A stretch of DNA of 64,000 nt from Jeongeupia sp. HS-3 (GCF_015140455.1 NZ_AP024094.1:1798001-1862000), one strand, 5' to 3'. Counted from the first letter of the stretch, positions 46,198-54,929 are shown. Notes: a model not told the origin generated them from the letters alone. Translations and numbers: made by a program.

Positions 46198-46520
46198 GAT
46201 AGTGCCTCCTCGTTGCCGCAAAACTGCTGGTATAGCGTGCCGATCACTGCGATCGCCGCGTCATTGGCCAGGCTGTAAAACACCTGTTTGCCGTCCTTGC
46301 GCGTCGCCACCAGACCGGCGCGACGCAACACGCCAAGTTGTTGCGACAAGGTCGGCTGGTGGATGCCGAGATCGGCTTCAAGCTGGCCGACATTGCGCTC
46401 GCCCTGCGACATCTGGCACAGCAGCAGCAAGCGGTCCTGATTGGCCAGCGTTTTCAGCAGATCCACGGCGGCGCTGGCGGCGGCGCGCATCCGTTCAAGT
46501 TCGGGCGGAGAGTCGTCCAC
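46194..46520 (-). CDS. bigR: BigR/SqrR-type ArsR-family sulfide-responsive repressor
   Basis: A 108-residue winged-helix repressor. The recognition region is [38 protein letters not shown]. Two cysteines, in [11 protein letters not shown] and near the C-terminus (QQFCGNEE), sit where BigR and SqrR form a disulfide or polysulfide bridge when sulfide rises, releasing DNA. Classical ArsR metal sites are not seen. The start is GTG with AGGA upstream; an ATG ten codons later is the alternative. It lies beside an AT-rich imperfect palindrome shared with the divergent blh gene, so it likely represses itself, the transporters and blh. Confidence 0.86.
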   Translation of the reverse strand: MDDSPPELERMRAAASAAVDLLKTLANQDRLLLLCQMSQGERNVGQLEADLGIHQPTLSQQLGVLRRAGLVATRKDGKQVFYSLANDAAIAVIGTLYQQFCGNEEALS

Positions 46521-46549
46521 GGGCGGGATGTCCTGATTGTCGATGGATA

Positions 46550-46586
46550 CATAATATCAATTAATATTATATTATTGAATATATCA
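46550..46586. promoter_or_regulatory. BigR-type operator in shared promoter
   Basis: A markedly AT-rich stretch between the divergent genes. ATATCAAT and ATTGAATAT form an imperfect inverted pair around TAATATTATATT. This resembles the BigR box that overlaps the blh promoter in Xylella and Agrobacterium, and contrasts with the GC-rich surroundings. Confidence 0.65.
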
Positions 46587-46602
46587 TTCAGCCGGAGCCT
46601 CC

Positions 46603-47469
46603 ATGAGCAACAGCCCGCAAATCGAGAGCTTCCACGATCCGGCCACCGGCACCGTCAGCCACATCGTTTACGACATGGCCGGCGGGCACGCCGCGATCGT
46701 CGATCCGGTGCTCGATTACGCCGCCAACGCAGCCCGCACCGATACGCACTCGGCGCAGCGGCTCATCGATTTCATCGCCTCGCGGCGGCTCACGCTGGCG
46801 TGGATACTCGAAACCCACACGCACGCCGATCACCTGTCGGCGGCGGCGTGGCTGCGCGACCGGCTTGGCGGGCGCATCGCCATCGGCGCGCACATCGGCA
46901 CGGTGCAGCGCACCTTCGCCACGCTGTTCAATCTGGGCGACGCCTTCCCGGTCGACGGTCGTCAGTTCGATCACCTGTTTGCCGATGGCGACACCTTCCG
47001 GATCGGCGAACTTGTCGCCGAGGTGCTGTTCGTCCCCGGTCATACCCCGGCCGACATCGCCTACCGGATCGGCGATGTGGTCTTTGTCGGCGACACGCTG
47101 TTCATGCCCGACATCGGCACGGCGCGCTGCGATTTTCCCGGCGGCGACGCCGCCACGCTGTATGACTCGATCCAGCGGCTGCTGGCGCTGCCGGCGCAAA
47201 CGCGGCTGTTCATGTGCCACGACTATCCGCCGCCGGGCCGCCCGCCGGTGTGGATCAGCACCGTGGCAGAACAGAAGGCCGGCAACATTCATATCCACGA
47301 CGGCATCGACCGCGAGGCCTTCGTCGCGCTGCGGCAAAGCCGCGACGCGACGCTGGATGTGCCCGCGCTGATGCTGCCGGCAACCCAGCTCAATATCTGC
47401 GCCGGCGCGCTGCCCGAGCCCGAGGCCGACGGCGGCCGCTATCTGAAAATTCCGCTCGACCGCTTATGA
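46603..47469 (+). CDS. blh: Blh-type metallo-beta-lactamase-fold persulfide dioxygenase
   Basis: A 288-residue enzyme. The metal motif is ETHTHADHLSAA (about 69-80); VPGHTPADIAY, FVGDTLFMPDIGTARCDFPGG and MCHDYPPPGRPP give the remaining ligands. This is the ETHE1/Blh group, which oxidises glutathione persulfide to sulfite in sulfide detoxification. The rhodanese-like DUF442 domain fused in some Blh proteins is missing. It is transcribed away from bigR through the AT-rich operator, so it should be induced by sulfide or low oxygen. Confidence 0.9.
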   Translation: MSNSPQIESFHDPATGTVSHIVYDMAGGHAAIVDPVLDYAANAARTDTHSAQRLIDFIASRRLTLAWILETHTHADHLSAAAWLRDRLGGRIAIGAHIGTVQRTFATLFNLGDAFPVDGRQFDHLFADGDTFRIGELVAEVLFVPGHTPADIAYRIGDVVFVGDTLFMPDIGTARCDFPGGDAATLYDSIQRLLALPAQTRLFMCHDYPPPGRPPVWISTVAEQKAGNIHIHDGIDREAFVALRQSRDATLDVPALMLPATQLNICAGALPEPEADGGRYLKIPLDRL

Positions 47470-47551
47470 GCGCATGCCCCGCCCGTCGACCACAGCCATA
47501 GCAAACTCGTGATCGGCGGCAATGGGGTGGCCCCGCCGATACAGCCGGCTC

Positions 47552-47579
47552 GCTGAAAGCCGCCGTTTTCAGCTACAAT
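47552..47579 (+). promoter_or_regulatory. Candidate ilvE promoter with inverted repeat
   Basis: GCTGAAA at 47552-47558 and TTTCAGC at 47567-47573 form a perfect seven-base inverted repeat ending next to a TACAAT -10-like box at 47574. A repressor could bind here, but no protein can be named. Confidence 0.35.
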
Positions 47580-47619
47580 TTTCACCTTTACGCACCCCCG
47601 AATCCGCAGGAGAACACCT

Positions 47620-48540
47620 ATGTCGATGGCCGACCGCGATGGCGTCATCTGGTACGACGGCAAACTCGTCCCGTGGCGCGAAGCGACCACGCATGTACTG
47701 ACCCACACGCTGCACTACGGCATGGGCGTATTCGAAGGCGTGCGCGCCTACGAGACCGACAAGGGCGCGGCAATTTTCCGCCTGCAGGACCACACCGATC
47801 GCCTGTTCAATTCGGCCAAGATCCTCGGCATGGCGCTGCCGTTCTCGAAAGAAGAGATCAACGAAGCCCAGCTGGCCGTGGTGCGCGAGAACAAGCTGGC
47901 GTCGTGTTATCTGCGGCCGATGGCGTTCTACGGCCCGGAAAAGCTCGGCATCGCGCCACCGGCGAACAATGTGCAGGTGATTGTCGGCGCATGGCCCTGG
48001 GGCGCGTATCTGGGCGTCGAAGGCATGGAAAAAGGCATTCGCGTCAAGACGTCGAGCTTCACCCGCCATCACGTCAACATCACGATGTGCAAGGCCAAGG
48101 CCAACGGCAATTACATGAACTCGATCCTCGCCAACACCGATGCGGTGCGCGACGGCTATGACGAAGCGCTGCTGCTCGACGTCGACGGTTATGTGGCCGA
48201 AGGCTCCGGGGAAAACGTGTTCGTCGTTCGCAAGGGCAAGCTGTACACGCCGGACCTGACCTCGTGCCTCGACGGTATCACCCGCAACACGGTGTTCGAG
48301 ATCGCCACCGAGATGGGCCTGCAAGTGATCGAAAAACGCATCACCCGCGACGAAGTCTATATCGCCGACGAAGCCTTCTTCACCGGCACCGCCGCCGAAG
48401 TCACGCCGATCCGCGAGCTGGACAACCGCCCGATTGGCGAAGGCAGCCGCGGTGCGATCACCGCTGAAATCCAGAAGCGCTACTTCGACATCGTGCAAGG
48501 CCGTGACGCCAAGCGCGCCGACTGGCTCACGCTGGCTTGA
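47620..48540 (+). CDS. ilvE: Branched-chain amino acid aminotransferase
   Basis: A 306-residue fold-type IV PLP enzyme making leucine, isoleucine and valine from their keto acids. THTLHYGMGVFEGVRAYET opens the active site, the PLP Lys is in TMCKAKANGNYMNS (about residue 163), and EGSGENVFVVRKGKLYTP, FEIATEMGLQVIEKRITRDEVYIADEAFFTGTAAEVTPI are typical, the first ending at the PLP phosphate site. AGGAGA precedes the start. The zinc-finger gene follows 14 bases after the stop, so they likely share a message. Confidence 0.95.
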   Translation: MSMADRDGVIWYDGKLVPWREATTHVLTHTLHYGMGVFEGVRAYETDKGAAIFRLQDHTDRLFNSAKILGMALPFSKEEINEAQLAVVRENKLASCYLRPMAFYGPEKLGIAPPANNVQVIVGAWPWGAYLGVEGMEKGIRVKTSSFTRHHVNITMCKAKANGNYMNSILANTDAVRDGYDEALLLDVDGYVAEGSGENVFVVRKGKLYTPDLTSCLDGITRNTVFEIATEMGLQVIEKRITRDEVYIADEAFFTGTAAEVTPIRELDNRPIGEGSRGAITAEIQKRYFDIVQGRDAKRADWLTLA

Positions 48541-48554
48541 TCAGGAACACCGAA

Positions 48555-48755
48555 ATGGCACTGAAAGAAAATACCCAACGCGACATCGAAGTCACCGCTC
48601 ACGATCTGCCGCTGCATTGCCCGATGCCGGACATGCTGGCGTGGAACTCGCACCCGCGCGTGTTCATCGATCTGACCCAGACCGGTGAAGGACTGTGTCC
48701 GTACTGCGGCACCCACTATCGCCTGAAGGCAGGCGAAGTCATCAAATCTCATTGA
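48555..48755 (+). CDS. Zinc-finger (zf-CHCC) protein
   Basis: A 66-residue protein with one zf-CHCC-type site: HPRVFIDL (His) and GLCPYCGTHYRL (Cys pair), with Cys23 in PLHCPMP as an extra. It resembles the C-terminal part of NDUFS6 and small bacterial proteins of unknown role. It directly follows ilvE, an arrangement common in Betaproteobacteria; no functional tie is established. An AGGA site is present and a terminator-like hairpin follows. Confidence 0.88.
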   Translation: MALKENTQRDIEVTAHDLPLHCPMPDMLAWNSHPRVFIDLTQTGEGLCPYCGTHYRLKAGEVIKSH

Positions 48756-48772
48756 GGTTTTGATACGCGGTC

Positions 48773-48799
48773 ACAAAGCGGCGCAATGCGCCGCTTTGT
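48773..48799 (+). terminator. Terminator-like hairpin after zinc-finger gene
   Basis: The stem ACAAAGCGGCGC/GCGCCGCTTTGT has a three-base loop but only a short T-rich tail. Confidence 0.65.
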
Positions 48800-48814
48800 C
48801 TTTGGAGAAACAGC

Positions 48815-49174
48815 ATGAGCGTGATTGATACGGGCAGCGCCGAACACTACCGCTGGGGTGGCGTATGCGACGGCTGGCATCTGGTGAAACAGCCGGGGCT
48901 GTCGGTCATCGAAGAGCGCGTGCCGCCGGGCGGCAGCGAAACCCGCCATGCCCACGCCAGAGCGCGGCAGTTTTTCTATGTGCTGGCCGGCGAGTTGGCG
49001 ATCGAGGTCGACGGTATCACCCACCGCGTTGCCGCCGGCCAGGGGCTGGAAATCGCCCCGGCGCATGCGCATCAGCTCGCCAATTCAGGGGGCACCGACG
49101 CGCGCTTTCTTGTGGTCTCGCAACCGGCCTCGCACAATGACCGCTTGCCCGCCCCGCTCAACATGAGTTGTTAA
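48815..49174 (+). CDS. Cupin domain protein
   Basis: A 119-residue single-domain cupin. Motif 1 is GGSETRHAHARARQFFYVLAGE (His-His-Glu-like metal ligands), and motif 2 is GLEIAPAHAHQLAN. Such small cupins bind a metal and sometimes act as dioxygenases or sugar isomerases; the substrate is unreadable. GGAGA lies 10 bases before the start. It ends two bases before the waaF start and is likely co-transcribed with it. Confidence 0.86.
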   Translation: MSVIDTGSAEHYRWGGVCDGWHLVKQPGLSVIEERVPPGGSETRHAHARARQFFYVLAGELAIEVDGITHRVAAGQGLEIAPAHAHQLANSGGTDARFLVVSQPASHNDRLPAPLNMSC

Positions 49175-49176
49175 CG

Positions 49177-50199
49177 ATGAAACAGATCCTGATCGTCGCC
49201 CCGGCCTGGGTCGGCGACGCCATCATGGCGCAGCCGCTGTACGCCGAACTGCAACGCCAGCACCCCGGCGTCGCCATCGACGTGCTCGCCCCAAGCTGGA
49301 CGCGGCCCGTGCATGCACGGATGCCGGAAATCCGCGACGCGATCGACAACCCCTTCGGCCACGGCGAGCTGGCGCTGGGCAAGCGCTGGGCCATCGGCCG
49401 TCAACTGAAGGCACGCGGCTACGATCAGGCGATCCTGCTGCCCAATTCGCTCAAAAGCGCGCTGGTGCCGTTCTTTGCCGGCATTCCAACACGCACCGGC
49501 TGGCTGGGCGAATCGCGCTACGGTCTGCTGAACGACTGGCGAAAGCTCGACAAGGATCGCTATCCGAAAATGGTCGAGCGCTTTGTTGCGCTCGCCGTCG
49601 CCGCCGACGCAGCGCTGCCGGGCGGATCACACTATCCGCAACTGAAGGTCGACCCGGCCGCGCGCGCCGCGACCTTGCAGAAGCTGGGTCTGGATACCGC
49701 CAAACCGATCGTCGCCTGTTGCCCCGGTGCCGAATACGGCCCGGCCAAGCGCTGGCCGGCGCGCCATTTCGCCGAGTTCGCCCGCCACCGCATCGCGCGC
49801 GGCGAGCAGGTCTGGCTGTTCGGCTCGATCAAGGACGCCGAGATCGCCGCCGAAATCGAAGCACTCGCCCCCGGCGTGATCAACCTCGCCAGCCGCACCA
49901 GTCTGGCCGAAGCGATCGACCTGATGAGTCTGGCGATGGTCGCCGTCTGCAACGACTCGGGGCTGATGCACGTGGCAGCGGCGCTGAACGTGCCGCTGGC
50001 CGCCGTCTATGGTTCGTCGAGCCCCGGCTTCACGCCGCCGCTGACCGAGCACGCCGAGATCGTCTCGCTGAATCTGGTCTGTTCGCCGTGCTTCAAGCGC
50101 ACCTGCCCGCTCGAACACATGAACTGCCTGAACCAGCTCGACGCCGACCGGGTCGATGCGGCGGTCGAACGGCTGATCTCCCCGTCGGACGCCCGCTAA
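49177..50199 (+). CDS. waaF: Lipopolysaccharide heptosyltransferase II
   Basis: A 340-residue GT9 enzyme adding the second heptose to the LPS inner core at the cytoplasmic face. ILIVAPAWVGDAIMAQPLY opens it, CCPGAEYGPAKRWPARHFAEFA is the donor-site signature, and VCNDSGLMHVAAALNVPLAAVYGSSSPGFTPP completes the C-terminal fold. A cysteine-rich CSPCFKRTCPLEHMNCL is typical for WaaF. I chose ATG 49177; a TTG three codons earlier is also open. No other LPS core genes are adjacent. Confidence 0.93.
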   Translation: MKQILIVAPAWVGDAIMAQPLYAELQRQHPGVAIDVLAPSWTRPVHARMPEIRDAIDNPFGHGELALGKRWAIGRQLKARGYDQAILLPNSLKSALVPFFAGIPTRTGWLGESRYGLLNDWRKLDKDRYPKMVERFVALAVAADAALPGGSHYPQLKVDPAARAATLQKLGLDTAKPIVACCPGAEYGPAKRWPARHFAEFARHRIARGEQVWLFGSIKDAEIAAEIEALAPGVINLASRTSLAEAIDLMSLAMVAVCNDSGLMHVAAALNVPLAAVYGSSSPGFTPPLTEHAEIVSLNLVCSPCFKRTCPLEHMNCLNQLDADRVDAAVERLISPSDAR

Positions 50200-50216
50200 C
50201 GACGCCTGCCGCGGAA

Positions 50217-51266
50217 TCAGGCCAGCAGCGGCGCGCTGCGCTGCCAGACCCAGACGACGGCGAATGCGCAGATCGCGGCCGAACCGCCATACAGCAGCAC
50301 CTGCTTGAAGCCGCGCTCCTGCCGGTACAGGTAGAGGACGGGCAGCAGCAACAGCACGAGGCCCAGCTGGCCGCATTCGACGCCGAGGTTGAAACCGGCC
50401 AGCGCCGCGGCCAGATGCGTGCTCGACAGCGCCATATCGGTCAGCACATTGGCAAAGCCGAAACCGTGGATCAGCCCGAACACGAAAGCCACCAGCCACA
50501 ACCGCCGCTGCACGACCGGGTAGAGGTTGTTGAGCGCCGTCAGCAGGATGGTGACGGCGATGCCGATTTCGACCACCACACCCGGCAGGCTGATCAGGTG
50601 CAGCGTCGCCAGCGTCAGCGTGATGGCGTGCGCGGCGGTAAACGCGGTCACGATGCGCAACATCTCCATCAGCACCGGCCTCACCGACCTCACCGGTTGC
50701 CAGCCCCGGCCGGTGGCGACCCACGATGCCGGTAGCAGCAAGGCGATCAGGAACAGCGCGTGGTCGAAACTGCGCCAGATGTGCCAGATGTGCCAGATGT
50801 GCCAGATGCCTTCGAGCATGAAATCGCCGAGCACGCCGCCAAGCGATTTGCCGTGCAGATCGAGCACTTCCTCCGGACGATCCAGCCCGAGAATCGCCGT
50901 TGAAATCGCGCCGTCGTTGACCACATGCACCAGCCCCTTGTGCAGGGTGTCCAGATCGGCAAACAGGCGGTAGCCGATCTTCAGCCGCGTTGGCGGCACC
51001 GCGTAGCGGGCGTTGAACATCAGTACCGCATAGGCGCCGTCGGTGTGGTGATCGATCAGCATGTCCTGCGGCTGGATTGCGCACGCCTGCCCGCCGGCAC
51101 TCAGCGTCAGCCGCGCCAGCGCGTAGCTGCCGATGTCGCGCTGCCGCGCCTTGAGCTCGCCCCATGTCAGCCGACCGTTACCGTCGGCGTCGAGCACCAG
51201 CGGGTTGTCCAGATCACGCAGCGCGATATCCCAGCGCCCTTGCATCTCCTTGTCCTGCACTGTCAA
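50217..51266 (-). CDS. HupE/UreJ-family membrane protein, 5'-truncated
   Basis: A 349-codon frame. It has an EF-hand-like loop near the start (DADGNGRLTWGEL, about 26-38) and a C-terminal HupE/UreJ_2 membrane domain with RSFDHALFLIALLLP and LIHGFGFANVL. Members are thought to move nickel or related metals. Full-length relatives begin with a signal peptide and a HKPSDSYL-type segment; here the frame opens from a TTG directly at TVQDKEMQGRWDIALRDLD. That suggests the 5' end was lost. A 9-base repeat has also expanded the IWH motif (IWHIWHIWHIW) just before the metal-type His. It is probably non-functional or altered. Confidence 0.75.
   Translation of the reverse strand: MTVQDKEMQGRWDIALRDLDNPLVLDADGNGRLTWGELKARQRDIGSYALARLTLSAGGQACAIQPQDMLIDHHTDGAYAVLMFNARYAVPPTRLKIGYRLFADLDTLHKGLVHVVNDGAISTAILGLDRPEEVLDLHGKSLGGVLGDFMLEGIWHIWHIWHIWRSFDHALFLIALLLPASWVATGRGWQPVRSVRPVLMEMLRIVTAFTAAHAITLTLATLHLISLPGVVVEIGIAVTILLTALNNLYPVVQRRLWLVAFVFGLIHGFGFANVLTDMALSSTHLAAALAGFNLGVECGQLGLVLLLLPVLYLYRQERGFKQVLLYGGSAAICAFAVVWVWQRSAPLLA
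50774..50818 (-). repeat. Nine-base tandem repeat inside hupE-like gene
   Basis: GCCAGATGT occurs four times in a row plus one variant copy ending in C. Each unit adds Ile-Trp-His, so copy-number change keeps the frame. Confidence 0.9.
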
Positions 51267-51625
51267 GCGATGCGTTCTGCAGCAGCATCGCGCCGCAACT
51301 TTGCCGGGCCTCGGCGTACTTTCCCTGCACCTGCAGGATGCTCGCGCGCAGCAGCAAGGCCGTTGCCGGCGGGTCGTTCTTGTTCAGCCACCGTGCGATC
51401 ACCGCGTCGGCCTGACCGAGATCACACGGATCGCTGTCGCGACGAAAGCGTTTCAGGTGCTGCTCGGCCAGCTGGCTGGCGATGGCGAAGTCGGTCGGCG
51501 CAGCGTTCAGTTGCACACGCTGGCGGGCGATCTCGGCGTTCAGTACATCCGAAATCAGATGGTCTTGCGAGCCGCCGTCTTCGTACCCGTAACGCTGCGT
51601 GAAACAACGGGGTTCACTACTGCTC
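51214..51625 (-). pseudogene. TPR-type protein remnant lacking both ends
   Basis: The frame is open from just after an in-frame TAG near 51626 and encodes EPRCFTQRYGYEDGG and DVLNAEIARQRVQL, then TPR-like helices (LRASILQVQGKYAEARQSC). The longest product with a start is 100 codons from GTG 51516. Such tetratricopeptide genes are often placed just before hupE-like genes. The last 18 codons (SLDSAGQGDARALGYRAA) lie in DNA that encodes hupE in another frame, so the true 3' part appears deleted. The 5' end stops at the IS remnant. Confidence 0.6.
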
Positions 51626-51905
51626 TAGCTTGATCAGGATATGGCCTGGTTTGCGGTCAAAAGCGGCAAACCAGACCGTCCTGAGGTCGTCTCCGATGCG
51701 GCGATCCAGTCCTGCCTGATGCTCAAGAACCTGTTCGGCCTTCCGCTGCGCCAGACGACCGGCATGGCGGCCTGTCTGCTCAAACGGGCTGGACTCGATT
51801 GGCCAGCGCCCGATTACAGCGCGCTGTGCCGGCGGAAAAAGTATCCCGTCTTCACGATTTCCGTCCGGCGCAGCAGCCTGCATTTGCTGGTCGACACCAC
51901 CCGCA
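51623..51905 (+). pseudogene. IS5-family transposase remnant
   Basis: Codons read LDQDMAWFAVKSGKPDRPEV and then SDAAIQSCLMLKNLFGLPLRQTTGMAACLLK, followed by LDWPAPDYSALCRRKK and LHLLVDTT. These are close to the N-terminal third of IS5-type transposases, up to the first catalytic Asp (LVDST in intact ones). The sequence then diverges, so the two later acidic residues and both IS ends are gone. It borders the truncated TPR gene at a CTAG. Confidence 0.72.
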
Positions 51906-52103
51906 CCCGAGCAGGCCAATGCGCGCGGCGGCAAATGCCTCCCAGAATCATTTTTCGCCATGACCAGACCGGTCTTCCCGACGTAGTTGCCGGAATACGG
52001 CTGAACTCCGTCGGGAATGAACGGCTATTTCAGTATCCGCTGATATTATGATGCGCGCATTTCAATAGATTTATTTATTATAAAAAAATCAGGGATATGG
52101 ATC
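51906..52103 (+). promoter_or_regulatory. Upstream region of ImpA-like gene
   Basis: About 200 bases without a gene. The part from about 52040 is strikingly AT-rich (ATTTATTTATTATAAAAAAAT) and should contain the promoter; AGGGA lies eight bases before the ATG at 52104. Confidence 0.45.
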
Positions 52104-54872
52104 ATGGCTTGGAGCAAAGTCTGGGGAGTGCTGCTGGTCGCAGCACTGACCGCCTGCGGTGGCGGTGGCGGTGGCGGTGGCGATAGCGGCGGCGGCGGCG
52201 GTGGCACCACAACGGCCGGCGGTGGCGGAACAGGCACGAACCCCACCCCCGTACCGCCTCCGCCCCCCGCCGTCGTCTCTGCAATCGATACCGCAGTCGC
52301 CAGCGGCGATCCCGCCGCGCTGAGCGATCCACTGCCGATCATCGTCCAAGCCTACAACCGGGCATTGTCGCTATCGAAAGCACAAGCTGCGCTGACCCAG
52401 TCGCTGCAGCGCGGTGTCAGCAGTGAATACACCCCCGGCAGCTCCAGCCAGTTCATCCTGCCGGGCAATCCAGAACTGGCCCAGCCGCTGATCGTCGGTG
52501 ATGGTGGCCAGATGCTGGCGAGCATCAGCATCGCCGAAGGCGGCCGCAGCGCCGGCTACGGCACCAATGTGCTGGATCAGTTCCGTAGCGGCACCCTCAC
52601 CCATGCGCCGGCATTCGGCCGACTGCTGTCCTGGCTGGTGAGCGGCAATGCCGATACCGCCCTGCCGGCGTCGATGGACGTCAGCATTGCCGGCGTATCC
52701 GTCGGCAACACCATCAGCGGTCTGGGCAAGGCCGGGATAACGGCCAAGGATGCAGGCTGCGATGCGCTGGCCGACAGCGCCTGCGCCGCGCGCGTTTCGC
52801 TGGTGATCGTCGGCTCGGGCGTGGCGGTCGACGCCACCCTGACCGCGCGGACCCGCACGTTACTCAAATCTGGCAAACCGGTGCTTTACCTGCACACCGG
52901 CGGCTGGGGCGACAGCCAGTCCGGCCGGCAGATGCTGAACGCCATGTCCCTGGATCTGGGCGGTTACGGCGGCAATTACTGGTCTGGCGACAAGGTCGCG
53001 GCGGGCCGCAGCGACGCGGCCAACGCCAGGGTCAGCGACCAGTTCGACGACATTCTGCCACTGCTCTCCCGCCTGGCGACCGACAAGCTGCGCAGCGACT
53101 ATGACTGGAGCAAATGTGGCGACAGCAGTTGCGGCGATGTCCCGCGCTTCAATGATGAAGTGATCACCCCCACCGAGTTGATCCGCACCCAGCTCAACAC
53201 GTTCAACGGCAATGTCCGGCCGCTGTTCGCCACCCCGGACACGACCTTGCTGCGCTTGCTGACGCTCTGGGCCGACGTGACCCGCAAGCAGATCGTCTAC
53301 CCGCTCGACAAGCAGAAGAACCCGGCCGCCTTCCAGCAGGCGATGATCGCCGACGCCTGGGTGAGCTATGTACGCAGTGTCGGTAGCCGGCAGAACGATC
53401 TGGGCACCTTCATGAGCGCCAATGGCGCAAAACTGCCGGTCAGCGCGAGCGATGAAACCGTCAGCGTCACCCTGAGCGATACCGGCGGCTTCACCGCTAT
53501 CGGCCGCATGGCCATGCCGGGCCAGCCGCTGCAGATCACCGTGCTCGACGCCGGCACCGCCACCACCGCGCTGCGCATCAACACCCAGCGGGGATCGTCG
53601 ACCAAGATCGGCAACGCCTATACCCGTCCACGCATCCTCGCCAGCCCGAGCATGCCGCTGGCGGCGGGCACCACCTTGCCGGTGGTCACCCCCTATGGCG
53701 GCCTACTGCAACTGCAATACAGCGGCGCGACCCCGGGCCAGGTGGTCAAGCTCAAGCTGCGCGGCGTCGCCAAACAGCCTTTCCTCGATACCACGGTCAG
53801 CAGCGACCGCACCGCCTTTGTTTCGGCACTGACCAGCACGACGTCCGACTGGGTCGAGATCAAGATGGCCGGCATGGAGGCGCATGCCCGGACCAGCATG
53901 CTGCGCGACGTAATCAACGGCAGCGACTACAAGGGGGACATGAACAAGTACCTGGACGAGATGATCAACCTGTTCTTCGACGATGCCTACGGCTTCGCCG
54001 GTTTTGCCCGCGCCGGCAAGACCCTGCCGGCGTCGATCACCACTTACTGCGGCACCAAGGGCTGGGACTGCAGCGATGCGACCCTGCACCGCGGGCCGGG
54101 GACGCAGCATATCAACATCGACGTGTATGCCCAGTGCGGTGCTGGCTGCTCGGGCAACCCGTATGACCAGACCTGGGGCCTGACACCACGCGGCTGGGGC
54201 GAGAGCCACGAACTCGGTCACAACCTGCAGCTGGGCGTGCTGAGCATCTATACCGGCGCGGCCACCGGCGAGGTGTCGAACCAGATCTTCCCGCTGCACA
54301 AGATGTGGCGCATGTATCGCGAACTGGGCGTGGATCTGAACAACACCCGCGTGGCATATCGCAATGCCTTCGATCTGATCGTGGCCGCCAAAGCCACCTC
54401 CACCCCGGTCGACTCGGCGTATCAGGCGCTGTGGGCCGATACCAGCTATGCCGCGCAAAACGGCATCCGCATGGCGTTCTACACCCAGTGGGTGCACTAC
54501 TGGCAGGAGCGAACCGGCAATGCCACGCAGGCCTGGGATATCTATACCCTGCTCTACCTGCACTCGCGGCTGTTCTCCCAGACGGACTGGGCCACCAACA
54601 AGGACAAGCTCGGCTACAGCCAGTACACCACCCGCCCGAGTGTGGACGGCAACGACAATATGCTGATCGCCCTGTCGTGGATTACCCACCGTAACCAGCG
54701 GCCGACCTTCGACCTGTGGGGCATCAAGTACTCGGCGGCCGCGGCCAGCCAGGTCGACAGCTATGGTTTTGCTCAGGAATCGGCATTTTTCTACGCCAAC
54801 ACCAGCACCAACAACTACAGCACGGTGCGCAAAGTAAGCATGACCGCAGCCAGCCCGGCCTGGCCGTTCTGA
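52104..54872 (+). CDS. ImpA-family secreted M60-like metalloprotease (lipoprotein)
   Basis: A 922-residue exported zinc protease. The signal ends in the lipobox ALTACG, then a long Gly-run and Thr/Pro linker (about 18-55) act as a flexible tether. After an N-terminal domain come the M60-like catalytic parts with RGWGESHELGHNLQLG (HExxH near residue 700) and a following Glu in GAATGEVSNQ. Conserved WDIYTLLYLHSRLF and QWVHYWQERTGN segments fit ImpA of Pseudomonas aeruginosa, which cuts mucin-like O-glycoproteins. Substrate is presumably glycosylated protein. It stands next to decayed IS DNA, and a strong terminator follows. Confidence 0.85.
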   Translation: MAWSKVWGVLLVAALTACGGGGGGGGDSGGGGGGTTTAGGGGTGTNPTPVPPPPPAVVSAIDTAVASGDPAALSDPLPIIVQAYNRALSLSKAQAALTQSLQRGVSSEYTPGSSSQFILPGNPELAQPLIVGDGGQMLASISIAEGGRSAGYGTNVLDQFRSGTLTHAPAFGRLLSWLVSGNADTALPASMDVSIAGVSVGNTISGLGKAGITAKDAGCDALADSACAARVSLVIVGSGVAVDATLTARTRTLLKSGKPVLYLHTGGWGDSQSGRQMLNAMSLDLGGYGGNYWSGDKVAAGRSDAANARVSDQFDDILPLLSRLATDKLRSDYDWSKCGDSSCGDVPRFNDEVITPTELIRTQLNTFNGNVRPLFATPDTTLLRLLTLWADVTRKQIVYPLDKQKNPAAFQQAMIADAWVSYVRSVGSRQNDLGTFMSANGAKLPVSASDETVSVTLSDTGGFTAIGRMAMPGQPLQITVLDAGTATTALRINTQRGSSTKIGNAYTRPRILASPSMPLAAGTTLPVVTPYGGLLQLQYSGATPGQVVKLKLRGVAKQPFLDTTVSSDRTAFVSALTSTTSDWVEIKMAGMEAHARTSMLRDVINGSDYKGDMNKYLDEMINLFFDDAYGFAGFARAGKTLPASITTYCGTKGWDCSDATLHRGPGTQHINIDVYAQCGAGCSGNPYDQTWGLTPRGWGESHELGHNLQLGVLSIYTGAATGEVSNQIFPLHKMWRMYRELGVDLNNTRVAYRNAFDLIVAAKATSTPVDSAYQALWADTSYAAQNGIRMAFYTQWVHYWQERTGNATQAWDIYTLLYLHSRLFSQTDWATNKDKLGYSQYTTRPSVDGNDNMLIALSWITHRNQRPTFDLWGIKYSAAAASQVDSYGFAQESAFFYANTSTNNYSTVRKVSMTAASPAWPF

Positions 54873-54896
54873 GCGCAGCCTGGGCAGCATTGATAA

Positions 54897-54929
54897 CGGG
54901 GAAACGCCAGCTGGCGTTTCCCCGCTTTT
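54897..54929 (+). terminator. Terminator of ImpA-like gene
   Basis: The stem CGGGGAAACGCCA/TGGCGTTTCCCCG is almost without loop and is followed by CTTTT. Confidence 0.85.

Noticed and set aside
50774-50818. Nine-base repeats as a CRISPR array
   Set aside because: The units are contiguous without spacers and lie inside a coding frame.
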